DNA from: Streptomyces sp. ML-6
GTDB lineage: Bacteria > Actinomycetota > Actinomycetes > Streptomycetales > Streptomycetaceae
Length of the DNA stretch: 64,000 nt
Reading direction: 5' to 3'
Assembly: GCF_030116705.1 (NCBI RefSeq)
Contig: NZ_JAOTIK010000002.1
Span: 310,001 to 374,000, forward strand
The number at the start of each line of letters is the position of its first letter. Positions within the stretch are counted from its first letter, which is position 1. This document shows, piece by piece, positions 1 through 7,693 of the stretch. The notes under the pieces are model-generated. The model was not told the DNA's origin. It worked only from the letters and a program-made list of their open reading frames with translations, and did not search any database. The position numbers were made by a program, and so were the translations under genes.

Positions 1-649
1 GGAAGGTGCGCGTGCCGGTGGGGACGAGACCGGCACAGGCCAGCATGGCGGGCCAGTCCTCGACCCGGTCCACAGAGCCCGGGAGTTCGGCGCGCATGGT
101 GGTGAAGCCGTCCTCGTGACCGGCGTCCAGACGGGCCTGGAGTCCGGGACGGCCCAGGCCGATGTCACGGGGGAGGAACCGTACGGGCAGACCCCGTTCG
201 GCCACGGCGAGCAGTCCACCGGGGCGCAGCGAGGCGGCGAGGGCGGTCAAGGCCGCCTGCTGGTCGCCGAGATGGTGGACGGCGTTGGCGGACCAGATCA
301 GATCGGCCGGGCCGAGCGTGCCGAACTCGTCCGGGAGGTCGGCCTGTTGAGTGGTGATACGGCCGCCCGAGCGGACCCGGGCGCGCTCCAGCAGGGCGGG
401 CGACTGGTCGACGGCGACCACCTCGGCGTCCTGGAATGCGTCGGCGAGCAGGCCGGTGACCACGCCGGGCCCACTGCCGACGTCGAGCACCCGAGTCACG
501 TCGGCGCCGCCCAGCAGGTCGCTCAGCCAGTGCGTGGCTCGGGTGAGGGCGGGGGTGTGCAGTTCGGCCTCGCGTTCCAGGTGAGCGGAGAGGGCGTCCC
601 AGTCGATGTCGTGGGCGTGCTCATGGGTGTGGTGGGCGTGGTGATGCAT
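1..649 (-). CDS. Class I SAM-dependent methyltransferase (3' end outside window)
   Basis: The reverse strand is open from an ATG at 649 to the window edge, about 216 residues with no stop, so the C-terminus lies outside. Residues 1-14 are strikingly histidine-rich (MHHHAHHTHEHAHD). A Rossmann methyltransferase core follows: motif I VLDVGSGPG near residue 55, an acidic VAVDQS strand end, then DLIWSANAVHHL and LRPGGLLAVAE. These are the standard SAM-binding and post-I motifs of class I methyltransferases, so transfer of a methyl group from SAM is well supported. The substrate cannot be read. The histidine cluster could bind a metal and is not part of the catalytic fold. Upstream lies about 260 bp of non-coding DNA and the thioredoxin gene on the same strand. 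Confidence 0.8.
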   Translation of the reverse strand, partial: MHHHAHHTHEHAHDIDWDALSAHLEREAELHTPALTRATHWLSDLLGGADVTRVLDVGSGPGVVTGLLADAFQDAEVVAVDQSPALLERARVRSGGRITTQQADLPDEFGTLGPADLIWSANAVHHLGDQQAALTALAASLRPGGLLAVAERGLPVRFLPRDIGLGRPGLQARLDAGHEDGFTTMRAELPGSVDRVEDWPAMLACAGLVPTGTRTF

Positions 650-910
650 GAGGTACTCCGATCCGGAGGCGGTGGCTGGGGTCGGTCCGGTGGATCGAGG
701 CGCACGAAACCAGGAGTCGGCTGTCGGCCCGGATGAGCGGGGTCCGGCACGCCCTTCTGGGTCGGGGGGCGGCGGTTACGGGCGTTCCGCCTGTGTCAAT
801 GGCCTGCCGGGCGGGGGCAACGGCCCCTGCCGTACAGGGGATTGGCCGGAGGTGCGGACGGCGGGCATCGCGCGTTCCGGCGCGGCGGAAGGTGGGGTGC
901 CCGCCGGAGT

Positions 911-1252
911 TCAGCGGAGGAAGGGGCCGAGGGCCCGTTCCAGGATGGATTTGGGGGCGGCGCCCGTCCATGCCGTCGCGGGGGCGCCGCCGGCGTAGAC
1001 CACGAAAGCGGGGATCGAGGAGACCGAGTGCCGGTCCGCCAGTCCGGGCTCCTCATCGACGTTGATCTTGACGACGTCCAGGACGCCGGCGCGCTCGGTG
1101 GCGATCTCCTCGATGATGGGGGTGATCCTGATGCAGGGCCCGCACCAGGGGGCCCAGAACTGGATCAGGACGGGCCGCTTCGCTTGCAGTACGCGGGCGG
1201 GAAACGTCTGCTCCGTGACGCTGTCCACGGGACCGCCGCGCTTTGCTGCCAT
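911..1252 (-). CDS. trxA: Thioredoxin
   Basis: A 113-residue cytosolic dithiol oxidoreductase of normal thioredoxin length. The active site WCGPC has its two cysteines at residues 37 and 40, preceded by the usual QFWAP strand; the cis-proline loop reads SSIPAF near residue 80. The ATG is preceded by AAGGAGAG at good spacing. It would reduce protein disulfides using electrons from a thioredoxin reductase. The next gene upstream on the same strand (stop about 190 bp away) encodes a reductase-like flavoprotein that may be its partner. No signal peptide is present, so it is cytoplasmic. The family call is firm; which of several host thioredoxins it is cannot be told. Confidence 0.92.
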   Translation of the reverse strand: MAAKRGGPVDSVTEQTFPARVLQAKRPVLIQFWAPWCGPCIRITPIIEEIATERAGVLDVVKINVDEEPGLADRHSVSSIPAFVVYAGGAPATAWTGAAPKSILERALGPFLR

Positions 1253-1444
1253 GGTGAAACTCTCCTTGTCGATGTGTTGTGAACGGATGCGCGGACGCCG
1301 GGGCGATCCGGCGACGTGAGATCGCGCCCGGCTCCGGGACCGGGCCTGCGAGGTCGCCCGGTCGCCCGGTCATCTGCTCACCCGGATCCCCCGCGGGGCC
1401 GTGCGGGCCGCCACGACGGGATCACCCGTGGCCTGCCGGGCGGC

Positions 1445-2422
1445 TCACGCCGGGACGGCCGCGGCGCGGTGTCGTGCGGCGGCCTGCTCCACGTCCTCAT
1501 GGAGCAGGTCGGTGTTGAGGGCGAACGCGGCGGTGGAGCCCATGCCCGCGGCGGCGACGACCTGGGCACGCGGGTCGGCGACGTTTCCGACGGCCCACAC
1601 CCCGGGCACGCTGGTGCGGCCGGTCCGGTCCGTCACGACCCAGCCCTGCTCGTCCTTGGTGCAGCCGAGCAGAGTCAGGAGGTCGTCGCGCGGCACGGGC
1701 CGGGGGAAGACGAAGACCGCGGTCCGGGGGATCACCCTGCCGTCGATGAGCTCGACGCCGCGCAGGCGGTCGTCGTCGACGACGAGCCGCGCGGCCCTGC
1801 CCTCCACGATGGTGACGCCGAACGCCTCCAGTTGTTCGTGCTCCTGCGGGGAGAGTTCGAGGGTGTGCGTGAGGAGGACGACGTCCTCGCTCCACTGGCG
1901 CAGAAGCAGGGCCTGGTGCACGGCCCCCGGGTGGGTGCCGAGGACGGCGAGGGGCTGGTCACGGACCTCGTAGGCGTGGCAGTACGGGCAGTGCAACAGG
2001 TCCCTTCCCCACCGCTCGCGGACCCCGGGGAGGTCGGGCAGTTCGTCGCGCAGCCCGGTGGCGACCAGGAGGCGACGGGCCCTGATCACGGGGCCGCCCT
2101 CCAGGCGCACGTCGTAGCCGGGGTCGATGTGTTCCACCCTTCCCCGGATGAGGTCGACGCCGTAGCGGTCGATCTCGGCCCGTCCCAGGTCCAGCAGGGT
2201 CGCCGGGGACAGGCCGTCACGGGACAGGAACCCGTGCATGTGCGCGGCGGGCGCGTTGCGCGGCTCGCCGGCGTCGATCACCACCACCTTGCGGCGGGCC
2301 CGGCCCAGCAGGAGCGCGGCGCTCAGACCGGCCGCACCGGCACCGATCACCGCCACGTCATGGATCTCCTCACCGGTCGATGCCGCGCCGTCGCTGCCTG
2401 TGTTCACCGTCGTCCTGATCAT
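1445..2422 (-). CDS. Thioredoxin-reductase-like FAD/NAD(P) oxidoreductase
   Basis: About 325 residues with the two-dinucleotide-fold layout of low-molecular-weight thioredoxin reductases. The FAD motif GAGAAGLSAALLLGRA is near the N-terminus, a redox CPYC pair (HCPYCHAYE) lies mid-protein, and a C-terminal VWAVGNVADP segment binds FAD. In canonical TrxB the pair is CATC; CPYC is common in a related actinobacterial subgroup, so the electron acceptor may not be a classical thioredoxin. The neighbouring thioredoxin is the obvious candidate. A GTG at 2431 is in frame, but GGAGGTGATC lies just ahead of the ATG at 2422, which is preferred. Cytoplasmic; no membrane segment. Confidence 0.85.
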   Translation of the reverse strand: MIRTTVNTGSDGAASTGEEIHDVAVIGAGAAGLSAALLLGRARRKVVVIDAGEPRNAPAAHMHGFLSRDGLSPATLLDLGRAEIDRYGVDLIRGRVEHIDPGYDVRLEGGPVIRARRLLVATGLRDELPDLPGVRERWGRDLLHCPYCHAYEVRDQPLAVLGTHPGAVHQALLLRQWSEDVVLLTHTLELSPQEHEQLEAFGVTIVEGRAARLVVDDDRLRGVELIDGRVIPRTAVFVFPRPVPRDDLLTLLGCTKDEQGWVVTDRTGRTSVPGVWAVGNVADPRAQVVAAAGMGSTAAFALNTDLLHEDVEQAAARHRAAAVPA

Positions 2423-2678
2423 TGCGATCACCTCCGGAACTCAAGGTGCTCCAACGCCGCACGACAAGCAACTTCTGTTGCCGTTTCTGGGAAATCCGAG
2501 GGGAGAGGGCCCATGGACAGGCAGTCCCCGTCGCTGTCGTGCTCGCCCGGGTCGGTGCACGGCGCTGCCGCCGGATCGCAGCGTGGGCAGTCGGCAGCGG
2601 GCAGCAGGTGCGCGCACGTCATGCGATCCGTTGTGCGCACGCCACGAGCCCGGGGAACGCAGGTGCTCCGGAATGCGT

Positions 2679-2710
2679 CAGGAGGTGCCGTCCGAGGACG
2701 GCACCTCCTG
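2679..2710. terminator. Intrinsic terminator hairpin downstream of the DJ-1 gene
   Basis: A perfect inverted repeat (arms of 15 bp starting CAGGAGGTGCCGTCC, tight loop around GA) begins about 25 bp past the minus-strand DJ-1 stop. No T-tract follows, as is usual in high-GC actinobacteria. Between it and the reductase start at 2422 nothing else recognisable is seen. Confidence 0.7.
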
Positions 2711-2734
2711 GCATTCACCGGTGTGGGCGGGCGC

Positions 2735-3457
2735 TCAATCGGTCAGGCGTGCCAGCAGGGCCGGGTGGTCGGCGAGGGCGGTCCGGAGGAACTGCTGGGC
2801 GATGGGCGCGTACGTCCCGGCGGCGGCCGGCGCCCAGTCGATCGGGCCGAGCGGCGGTTCGGGGTCGTACTCGATGAACAGCTGGACCATGCGCGCGGCC
2901 TCGCGGCCGGCCAGGCGGTCCACCAGGTGCAGTGCCATGTCGATGCCGGCCGACACTCCTGCGGCGGTGATGACAGGCCCGTCCTCGACCCAGCGCCGGG
3001 CGACCGGTGTCGCCCCGAAGCGGGCGAGCAGATCGCGGTACATCCAGTGCGACGTGGCCTCGCGCCCTTCCAGGAGGCCGGCCGCCGCGAGCAGCATCGA
3101 GCCGGTGCACACGGAGCCGACGACCTGGGACCGTGCCGCGGCGTCGCGCAGCTTCTGCAGCAGACTTTCGTCGGCCATCGCGGCGAGGGTGGGGACTGCG
3201 CCGCCGGGCACGATCAGGGCGTACGGGTCGGGCATGTCCTCGAAGGTGTGGCTGGGCACCAGCTGCAGCGGTATGTCGCTGCCCATCGGCTCGATGCGCT
3301 CGCCGACCACGACGGTGCGGTATCCGGGGACCAGCTCGCTCAGTGCGCCGAGGACCTGAAGCGGTCCGACCATGTCCAGCGGGGTGAGGCCGGGGTACAG
3401 CACGAAGGCGATGGTCTTCACGGATGCCTCGGACGAGGCGGGCGACGGTTCGGTCAT
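2735..3457 (-). CDS. DJ-1/PfpI family protein, isonitrile-hydratase-like
   Basis: About 240 residues of a single DJ-1/PfpI (type 1 glutamine amidotransferase-like) domain. The nucleophile-elbow cysteine sits in GSVCTGSMLLA, followed by GLLEGREATSHW, a pattern shared with isonitrile hydratase (InhA) and the N-terminal domain of GlxA regulators; YPGLTPLDMVGPLQV near the start is also typical. The likely role is a small-molecule hydratase or hydrolase, but isonitrile hydration is only family inference. The frame runs upstream to 3484; the ATG giving MTEPSP at 3457 is chosen because homology begins shortly after it. It is divergent from a GlxA-type regulator, with an inverted repeat between them, so it is probably that regulator's target. 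Confidence 0.8.
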   Translation of the reverse strand: MTEPSPASSEASVKTIAFVLYPGLTPLDMVGPLQVLGALSELVPGYRTVVVGERIEPMGSDIPLQLVPSHTFEDMPDPYALIVPGGAVPTLAAMADESLLQKLRDAAARSQVVGSVCTGSMLLAAAGLLEGREATSHWMYRDLLARFGATPVARRWVEDGPVITAAGVSAGIDMALHLVDRLAGREAARMVQLFIEYDPEPPLGPIDWAPAAAGTYAPIAQQFLRTALADHPALLARLTD

Positions 3458-3566
3458 GACATCGTTCCTGACGATCGGTGGCAATGGACGGATGGGCGGC
3501 GCGGAACGCCGCTTCGACCACCCTCCGCCGCCCTCACCACCGGAGACCGGGCCCGCTGCTTTTCAT

Positions 3567-3598
3567 GTCCGGAATCCTTGGATACCTGTCTTCCGGAC
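3567..3598. promoter_or_regulatory. Inverted repeat between divergent DJ-1 genes (operator candidate)
   Basis: GTCCGGAA at 3567-3574 and its exact complement TTCCGGAC at 3591-3598 are separated by 16 bp, about one and a half helical turns apart. They lie just upstream of the regulator start at 3619. A TAGCAT hexamer at 3607-3612 lies 7 bp ahead of that ATG, suggesting a -10 box and leaderless transcription. Confidence 0.5.
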
Positions 3599-3618
3599 AA
3601 GGCTTGTAGCATCGGGGC

Positions 3619-4590
3619 ATGTCGACAGGTAATCGCCGCCGGGTGGTGGTCGTGGCCTACGACGATGCGGAACTCGTCGAGATCGCCTGCGTGACCACCG
3701 CCCTCGACGGTGCGAACCGCTTCGGTGCGAGTCCGCCGTACGACGCCTGCCTGGTCACGCCCGGGGGCCGTCCGGTGCGCTGCTCCTCGGGACTGGTCCT
3801 GGCGGGACAGGCGGCGCTGGAGCGCACTCGCGGACCGGTCGACACACTGCTGGTCGTCGGCGGACCGGGCCACCTCGCGGCGGCCCGGAACACCTCGCTG
3901 GTCGGCCACGTCCGCCGCCTGGCCGACGTCAGCCGCCGGGTGGCGTCGGTGTGTACGGGCGCCGGCGTGCTGGCCGAGACGGGACTGCTCGACGGGCGGC
4001 GCGCCACGACCCATTGGGCGTACGCCCAGGAGCTGGCGCAGCGCTACCCGGCCGTCGACGTCGACGCCACTCCGTTGTACCTCCGCGACGAGCACGTCTG
4101 TACGTCGGCCGGGGTCACCGGAGCCCTCGACCTCACCCTCGCGTTCGTCGAGGAGGACCACGGCCCGGCCCTGGCGCGGTCGCTGGCCCGGATGATGGTG
4201 ACCTACCTCCAGCGGTCGGGCAACCAGGCCCAGATCAGCACCTTCGTCGGCGCGCCGGCTCCGGCTCACCGGACCGTGCAGCGGACCATCGAGCACATCA
4301 CGGAGCACTTGGACGGCGACCTCGGCACGGCCGCGCTCGCCTCGTTCGCGGGTGTCAGCGGACGTCATCTGGCTCGGCTGTTCCTCAGCCACGTGGGCCG
4401 GACACCGGCACAGTTCGTACGGATCGCCCGCGCCGAGGCGGCCTCACAGCTCCTCGTCTCCACCACACTGCCGTTGGCATCGATCGCGAGGCGTTGCGGG
4501 TTCAGCTCCGCCGAGACGATGCGGCAGGTCTTCCTGGACCACTACGGGACCACGCCCAGCCGGCACCGCGCGGTCCACAGCTCCGCGTGA
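3619..4590 (+). CDS. GlxA-type transcriptional regulator (DJ-1 domain + AraC HTH)
   Basis: 323 residues. The N-terminal two thirds form a DJ-1/PfpI domain (VVVVAYDDAELVEIA at the start; SVCTGAGVLAETGLL elbow near residue 112). The C-terminal 100 residues are an AraC double helix-turn-helix (LASFAGVSGRHLARLF and LASIARRCGFSSAETM). Such proteins are DNA-binding regulators; the DJ-1 part is thought to sense a ligand and usually lacks enzyme activity. Here its elbow closely resembles that of the adjacent divergent enzyme, as if both recognise related molecules. The ATG has no clear ribosome site, and a -10-like hexamer 7 bp upstream suggests a leaderless message. Confidence 0.88.
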   Translation: MSTGNRRRVVVVAYDDAELVEIACVTTALDGANRFGASPPYDACLVTPGGRPVRCSSGLVLAGQAALERTRGPVDTLLVVGGPGHLAAARNTSLVGHVRRLADVSRRVASVCTGAGVLAETGLLDGRRATTHWAYAQELAQRYPAVDVDATPLYLRDEHVCTSAGVTGALDLTLAFVEEDHGPALARSLARMMVTYLQRSGNQAQISTFVGAPAPAHRTVQRTIEHITEHLDGDLGTAALASFAGVSGRHLARLFLSHVGRTPAQFVRIARAEAASQLLVSTTLPLASIARRCGFSSAETMRQVFLDHYGTTPSRHRAVHSSA

Positions 4591-4679
4591 ACCGCACCCG
4601 CGGCGCGGGCAAGCCGGCCCCACCGCGATGCGCGAGGCCCGAGCCGGAATCCTGGCAGACCGTCATGCCCCGGCCGGGC

Positions 4680-4707
4680 TTGGCCGACCGCACACATGCG
4701 CTATAGT
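4680..4707 (+). promoter_or_regulatory. Promoter of tRNA-Gly-like unit, copy 1
   Basis: TTGGCC (4680-4685), 16 bp, then TATAGT (4702-4707) form a near-consensus housekeeping promoter, rare in this GC-rich window. Transcription would start about 4714, at the leader hairpin. The -10 element and the following TGATCTTGCCGGTTCGCCGC are identical in the second copy at 55760. Confidence 0.7.
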
Positions 4708-4712
4708 TGATC

Positions 4713-4746
4713 TTGCCGGTTCGCCGCAGCACACAGCAACCGGCAA
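4713..4746 (+). other. 5' leader hairpin of tRNA-Gly-like transcript, copy 1
   Basis: TTGCCGGTT (4713-4721) pairs perfectly with AACCGGCAA (4738-4746) around a 16-nt loop. The stem ends one base before the first acceptor-stem nucleotide at 4748, so the predicted primary transcript opens with a hairpin abutting the RNase P cleavage site. The second copy keeps the stem with one wobble and one mismatch. Confidence 0.6.
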
Positions 4747-4747
4747 T

Positions 4748-4817
4748 GCGTTGGTGGTCCAAGGAAAGACGCCCCACTTCCCGTGGGGAAATGCAGGTGC
4801 AAGGCCTGCCCAGCGCT
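4748..4817 (+). tRNA. tRNA-Gly(TCC)-like RNA with non-canonical T-loop, copy 1
   Basis: Seventy bases fold exactly as a tRNA. The acceptor stem GCGTTGG/CCAGCGC has 7 bp with one U-G. U8 and G9 follow, then a D-arm with 3 pairs plus a C-A mismatch and loop AAGGAA (A14, A15, G18, G19, A20, A21). The anticodon stem CCCCA/TGGGG encloses loop CTTCCCG (U33, anticodon UCC). The variable loop AAAT ends in U48, which can form the A15-U48 Levitt pair. The T-stem GCAGG/CCTGC encloses TGCAAGG. G1-C72, C2-G71, G3-C70 and U73 match known bacterial glycine identity elements; CCA is not encoded. Oddities are G55 instead of T/pseudouridine, C37 instead of a purine and a very short D-loop. GUGC in place of GTPsiC is, as I recall, a trait of staphylococcal glycine tRNAs reserved for cell-wall synthesis. 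A non-translational role is inference. Confidence 0.65.
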
Positions 4818-4822
4818 CGCCC

Positions 4823-4857
4823 ACGAGGCCCTTCCCTCCGCCGGGGAAGGGCCTCGT
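4823..4857 (+). terminator. Terminator of tRNA-Gly-like unit, copy 1
   Basis: A perfect 14-bp stem (ACGAGGCCCTTCCC with its complement at 4844-4857) and a 7-nt loop start six bases after the discriminator base. It ends the transcript before the convergent phosphatase gene. Confidence 0.75.
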
Positions 4858-4987
4858 CATGTTCCCCCGGATGCGACGCCAGCCGTGATCGACAGCACCC
4901 TGGAGGTCCGCCCCGACGCGGGGTTCGGCTCGCGCCGCACACCGGATCGCTGCGGACCCGCCCGGGAACCTCACGGCCGCGTACGCG

Positions 4988-7393
4988 TCACGCCTGCTGC
5001 TCCATGGCCGGGGCGAGGGGCTGCTCGCTCCAGATGGTCTTGCCCCGCCGGCCGTAGCGGCTGCCCCAGCGGGTGGTGAGCTGGGCCACGAGGTACAGGC
5101 CGCGGCCTCCCTCGTCGGTCCAACGGGCCCGGCACAGCCGTGGCTGGGTGTTGCTGGGGTCGGACACCTCGCAGATCAGCACGTTGCCGCGGATGAGCCG
5201 CAGGACGATCGGGCCGCCCGCGTAACGAATGGCGTTGGTGACCAGTTCGCTGACGATGAGTTCCGTGGTGAAGGCGAGGTGGTCCAGGCCCCAGGCGGCC
5301 AGTTGTCCCGTGGCGGCCTCCCTGGCCTCGGCCACCACGGCCGGGTCGGCGGGGAACTCCCAGGCGGTGGTCGAGTCGTCCGGCAGTGCTCTGGTGCGTG
5401 CCAGCAGCAGGGCCACGTCGTCGCGGGGCGGCGCCTCGGTCGCCCGGGAGAGCAGGGACCGGCCGACCCCGTCCAGGGGCGCCGCCCCGTCGCCGTCGCA
5501 GAGCGCCGCGAGACGTTCGACCACCTGGGCCATGCCGTCTTCGATGTCCTGCCCGTCGAGGGTGACGAGCCCGTCCGTGTACAGGGCCAGAATGCTGCCC
5601 GGCTCCAGGGGGAGGTTCGTGACCTCGAACGGCATGCCGCCCACCCCGAGCGGTGGTCCGGGGGTGATCTCGACCAACCGGGCCGTGCCGTCCGGGCCGA
5701 GCAGAACGGGTGGTGGATGACCGGCGCTGGCCACAGCGCACTGGCGGCTGATCGGGTCGTACAGCGCGTACAGGCAGGTCGCGCCCACGACGCTCGGCTG
5801 GGCGGGGCCTGCTTCCTCGGCGAGTTGCTGGACCAGGTCGTCGACGTGGGTGAGCAGCTCGCCGGGGTCCAGTTCGAGATCCGCGAGCGTCTGCACCGCC
5901 GTGCGCAACCGCCCCATGGTCGCGGTGGCGTGCAGACCGTGGCCGACGACGTCCCCCACGACGAGCGCCACGCGGAACGACGGCAGCGGGATCACGTCGA
6001 ACCAGTCACCGCCGATGTCGGCCCCGCCTCCGGCGGGCACATAGCTGCCCGCCGCCTCGACCGCGGGAATGTCACTGGTGGTACGGGGCAGCAGGCGCCG
6101 TTGCAGTGCCACGGAGGCGTGGTGCTCCCGGGTGTACCGGCGGGCGTTGTCCACGCTCAGTGCGGCGCGGGAGGCGATCTCCGCCAGGAGTCTGCGGTCC
6201 TCCTCGACGAAGGGCTCGGGCCGGTCGGTACGCCAGACCAGGACGGCGCCGAGCAAAAGGCCGCGCGCGAACAGGGGGGCCTGGAGGACCGAGTGGCCGC
6301 GCTCGGGGACGAACAGCGGAGTCAGTTCGGGCCCCAATTGCTCGACCGCCTCCTGTACGGAGGCCAGGACGGTCTCCCCGCACCGCAGTTTCCGCAGCGC
6401 AGGCGGGTCGGGCAACGGAGGGATCGGCTCGCCCGGTTGCAGGAGGCCGCCGGGAATGGGCCCGGTGGCCGAGACCGCCACGGCGCGGCGCAGGTGCCAC
6501 AGGCCGGCGCCGACCAGCTTGGGGGGCTCGTCGCCCTGGAACACGGCCTCCGCGAGATCCACCCAGGCCATGTCGGCGAAGGCCGGGACGAGGACTTCGG
6601 CCAGATCCTGCGAGGTGCGCAGGATGTTCAGGGAGGTGCCGATCCGCTCGGATGCCTCGTGGAGCAGATCCAGGTGGTGGAGGTCCCGTTGCTGGGCGGT
6701 GGAGGGGATGAACAGGGTGGCGACGCCCGTCGGCCGGCCCCGGGCGTCCTCCAGCCGGAAGGCCGACAGGGACCACTGCCGGCCGGGAACCCGTGGGGAT
6801 CCCGGCTCCCCGCCGATCAGCGGCACCCCCGTCTCCAGGACCCGGCGCAGCCCGGCTTCGACCTCCTCCGCTTCCCCGGGGGACAGCGCCTTCCCCAGGA
6901 TGCCGCCCGCGAACGCGGGGGAACCGCCGGGCGTCTCCGAGGGGGCGGCATTGGTGCGTACCGTGCCCAGGTCCGGGCCGAGGATGCCGATCTCGATCCG
7001 GTCCTGGGCGAACAGGGCCCGGGCGAGGGCGGTGCTCTGGTTCCACAGGTCCAGGTGCTGGGCGGGGAGGGCCAGGACGAGACTCTGTGCCGAGCCTTCC
7101 AGCCGCACCACGCGAAAGGCGACCTCGACCCGGTCGCCGGAGGAGCGGCGGAGCACCGCGCGGCCCGTCGGCGGGATCCCGGACGCCGGGGGATCCTCCC
7201 GGCACCGCCCGGCGGAGGGATCGGCGAGGAAGCTCCACACCGGGGAGCCGCAGGCTTCCTCGGCCGTGAACTCCAGCAGGTCGGAGGCCGCCCGGGACCA
7301 GTGCAGCACGGTGCCCCGCTCATCGAGCACCGCCGTCGCGATGTCATCGAACGGGAACGACCGGCCCCAAGCATCATCAGTGGATGCGTCCAT
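4988..7393 (-). CDS. PAS-GAF-SpoIIE phosphatase with C-terminal HATPase anti-sigma-like domain
   Basis: About 801 residues. Domains in order: PAS-like region (10-110); second PAS-like region (125-225); GAF (about 245-410, ending in a helix before LQRRLLPR); PP2C/SpoIIE phosphatase (about 440-650, with IGGDWFDV, GDVVGHGLHA, SAGHPPP and YTDGLVT); and an HATPase_c domain related to SpoIIAB/RsbW (about 670-795, with SELVTNAIRYAGG). In Streptomyces such proteins dephosphorylate anti-anti-sigma factors and may also phosphorylate or bind partners, linking a sensed signal to sigma-factor release. All domains lack membrane segments, so it is cytoplasmic. The frame extends to 7480, but AAGGA lies 7 bp before the ATG at 7393. 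No sigma or anti-sigma partner is adjacent. Confidence 0.88.
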   Translation of the reverse strand: MDASTDDAWGRSFPFDDIATAVLDERGTVLHWSRAASDLLEFTAEEACGSPVWSFLADPSAGRCREDPPASGIPPTGRAVLRRSSGDRVEVAFRVVRLEGSAQSLVLALPAQHLDLWNQSTALARALFAQDRIEIGILGPDLGTVRTNAAPSETPGGSPAFAGGILGKALSPGEAEEVEAGLRRVLETGVPLIGGEPGSPRVPGRQWSLSAFRLEDARGRPTGVATLFIPSTAQQRDLHHLDLLHEASERIGTSLNILRTSQDLAEVLVPAFADMAWVDLAEAVFQGDEPPKLVGAGLWHLRRAVAVSATGPIPGGLLQPGEPIPPLPDPPALRKLRCGETVLASVQEAVEQLGPELTPLFVPERGHSVLQAPLFARGLLLGAVLVWRTDRPEPFVEEDRRLLAEIASRAALSVDNARRYTREHHASVALQRRLLPRTTSDIPAVEAAGSYVPAGGGADIGGDWFDVIPLPSFRVALVVGDVVGHGLHATATMGRLRTAVQTLADLELDPGELLTHVDDLVQQLAEEAGPAQPSVVGATCLYALYDPISRQCAVASAGHPPPVLLGPDGTARLVEITPGPPLGVGGMPFEVTNLPLEPGSILALYTDGLVTLDGQDIEDGMAQVVERLAALCDGDGAAPLDGVGRSLLSRATEAPPRDDVALLLARTRALPDDSTTAWEFPADPAVVAEAREAATGQLAAWGLDHLAFTTELIVSELVTNAIRYAGGPIVLRLIRGNVLICEVSDPSNTQPRLCRARWTDEGGRGLYLVAQLTTRWGSRYGRRGKTIWSEQPLAPAMEQQA

Positions 7394-7693
7394 CCCGCTG
7401 TCCTTAGCCTCTACAGCCCCTACGGAGATATGTCCAGGTAAGTACATGGTGGACGATTCCGGCGCGCACTGTTCCGCCATCGGGAGCCAGGAACGCCCGT
7501 TTCACACACCGGCGGGGGCAGGGGCGGAGGCAGGGCCGCCGGTGCGGTCCTGGTGGTGGCGACGGCGCTCCGGGCCGGACGGACGGCCGGTGCGCGGTCA
7601 TGGCGATTCCGGTCGGGGCTCTCGCGGTTCCGGGGTGGTGAGGCCGCCGGCGGCCGCGGTCCCGCGGGCGAACCGGTCACCTGCCGGCCCGCG
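7394..7693. other. Non-coding stretch between LuxR and SpoIIE genes
   Basis: Very GC-rich sequence; only the promoter region for the phosphatase is expected here. No ORF with plausible protein features and no clear hairpin were found. Confidence 0.4.

Noticed and set aside
1316..3694. 792-codon plus-strand open frame
   Set aside because: Antisense to the reductase and DJ-1 genes; no recognisable domain, and codon composition is that of a GC-rich shadow.
4748..4817. Interpretation as a cobalamin-riboswitch fragment (GGTGCAAGGCC box)
   Set aside because: The box is a short match only. All four tRNA arms, the tertiary pairs and total length fit a tRNA, and no gene follows in the same direction.
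5279..7441. 720-codon plus-strand open frame
   Set aside because: Lies entirely opposite the SpoIIE phosphatase gene, whose domains are unambiguous.
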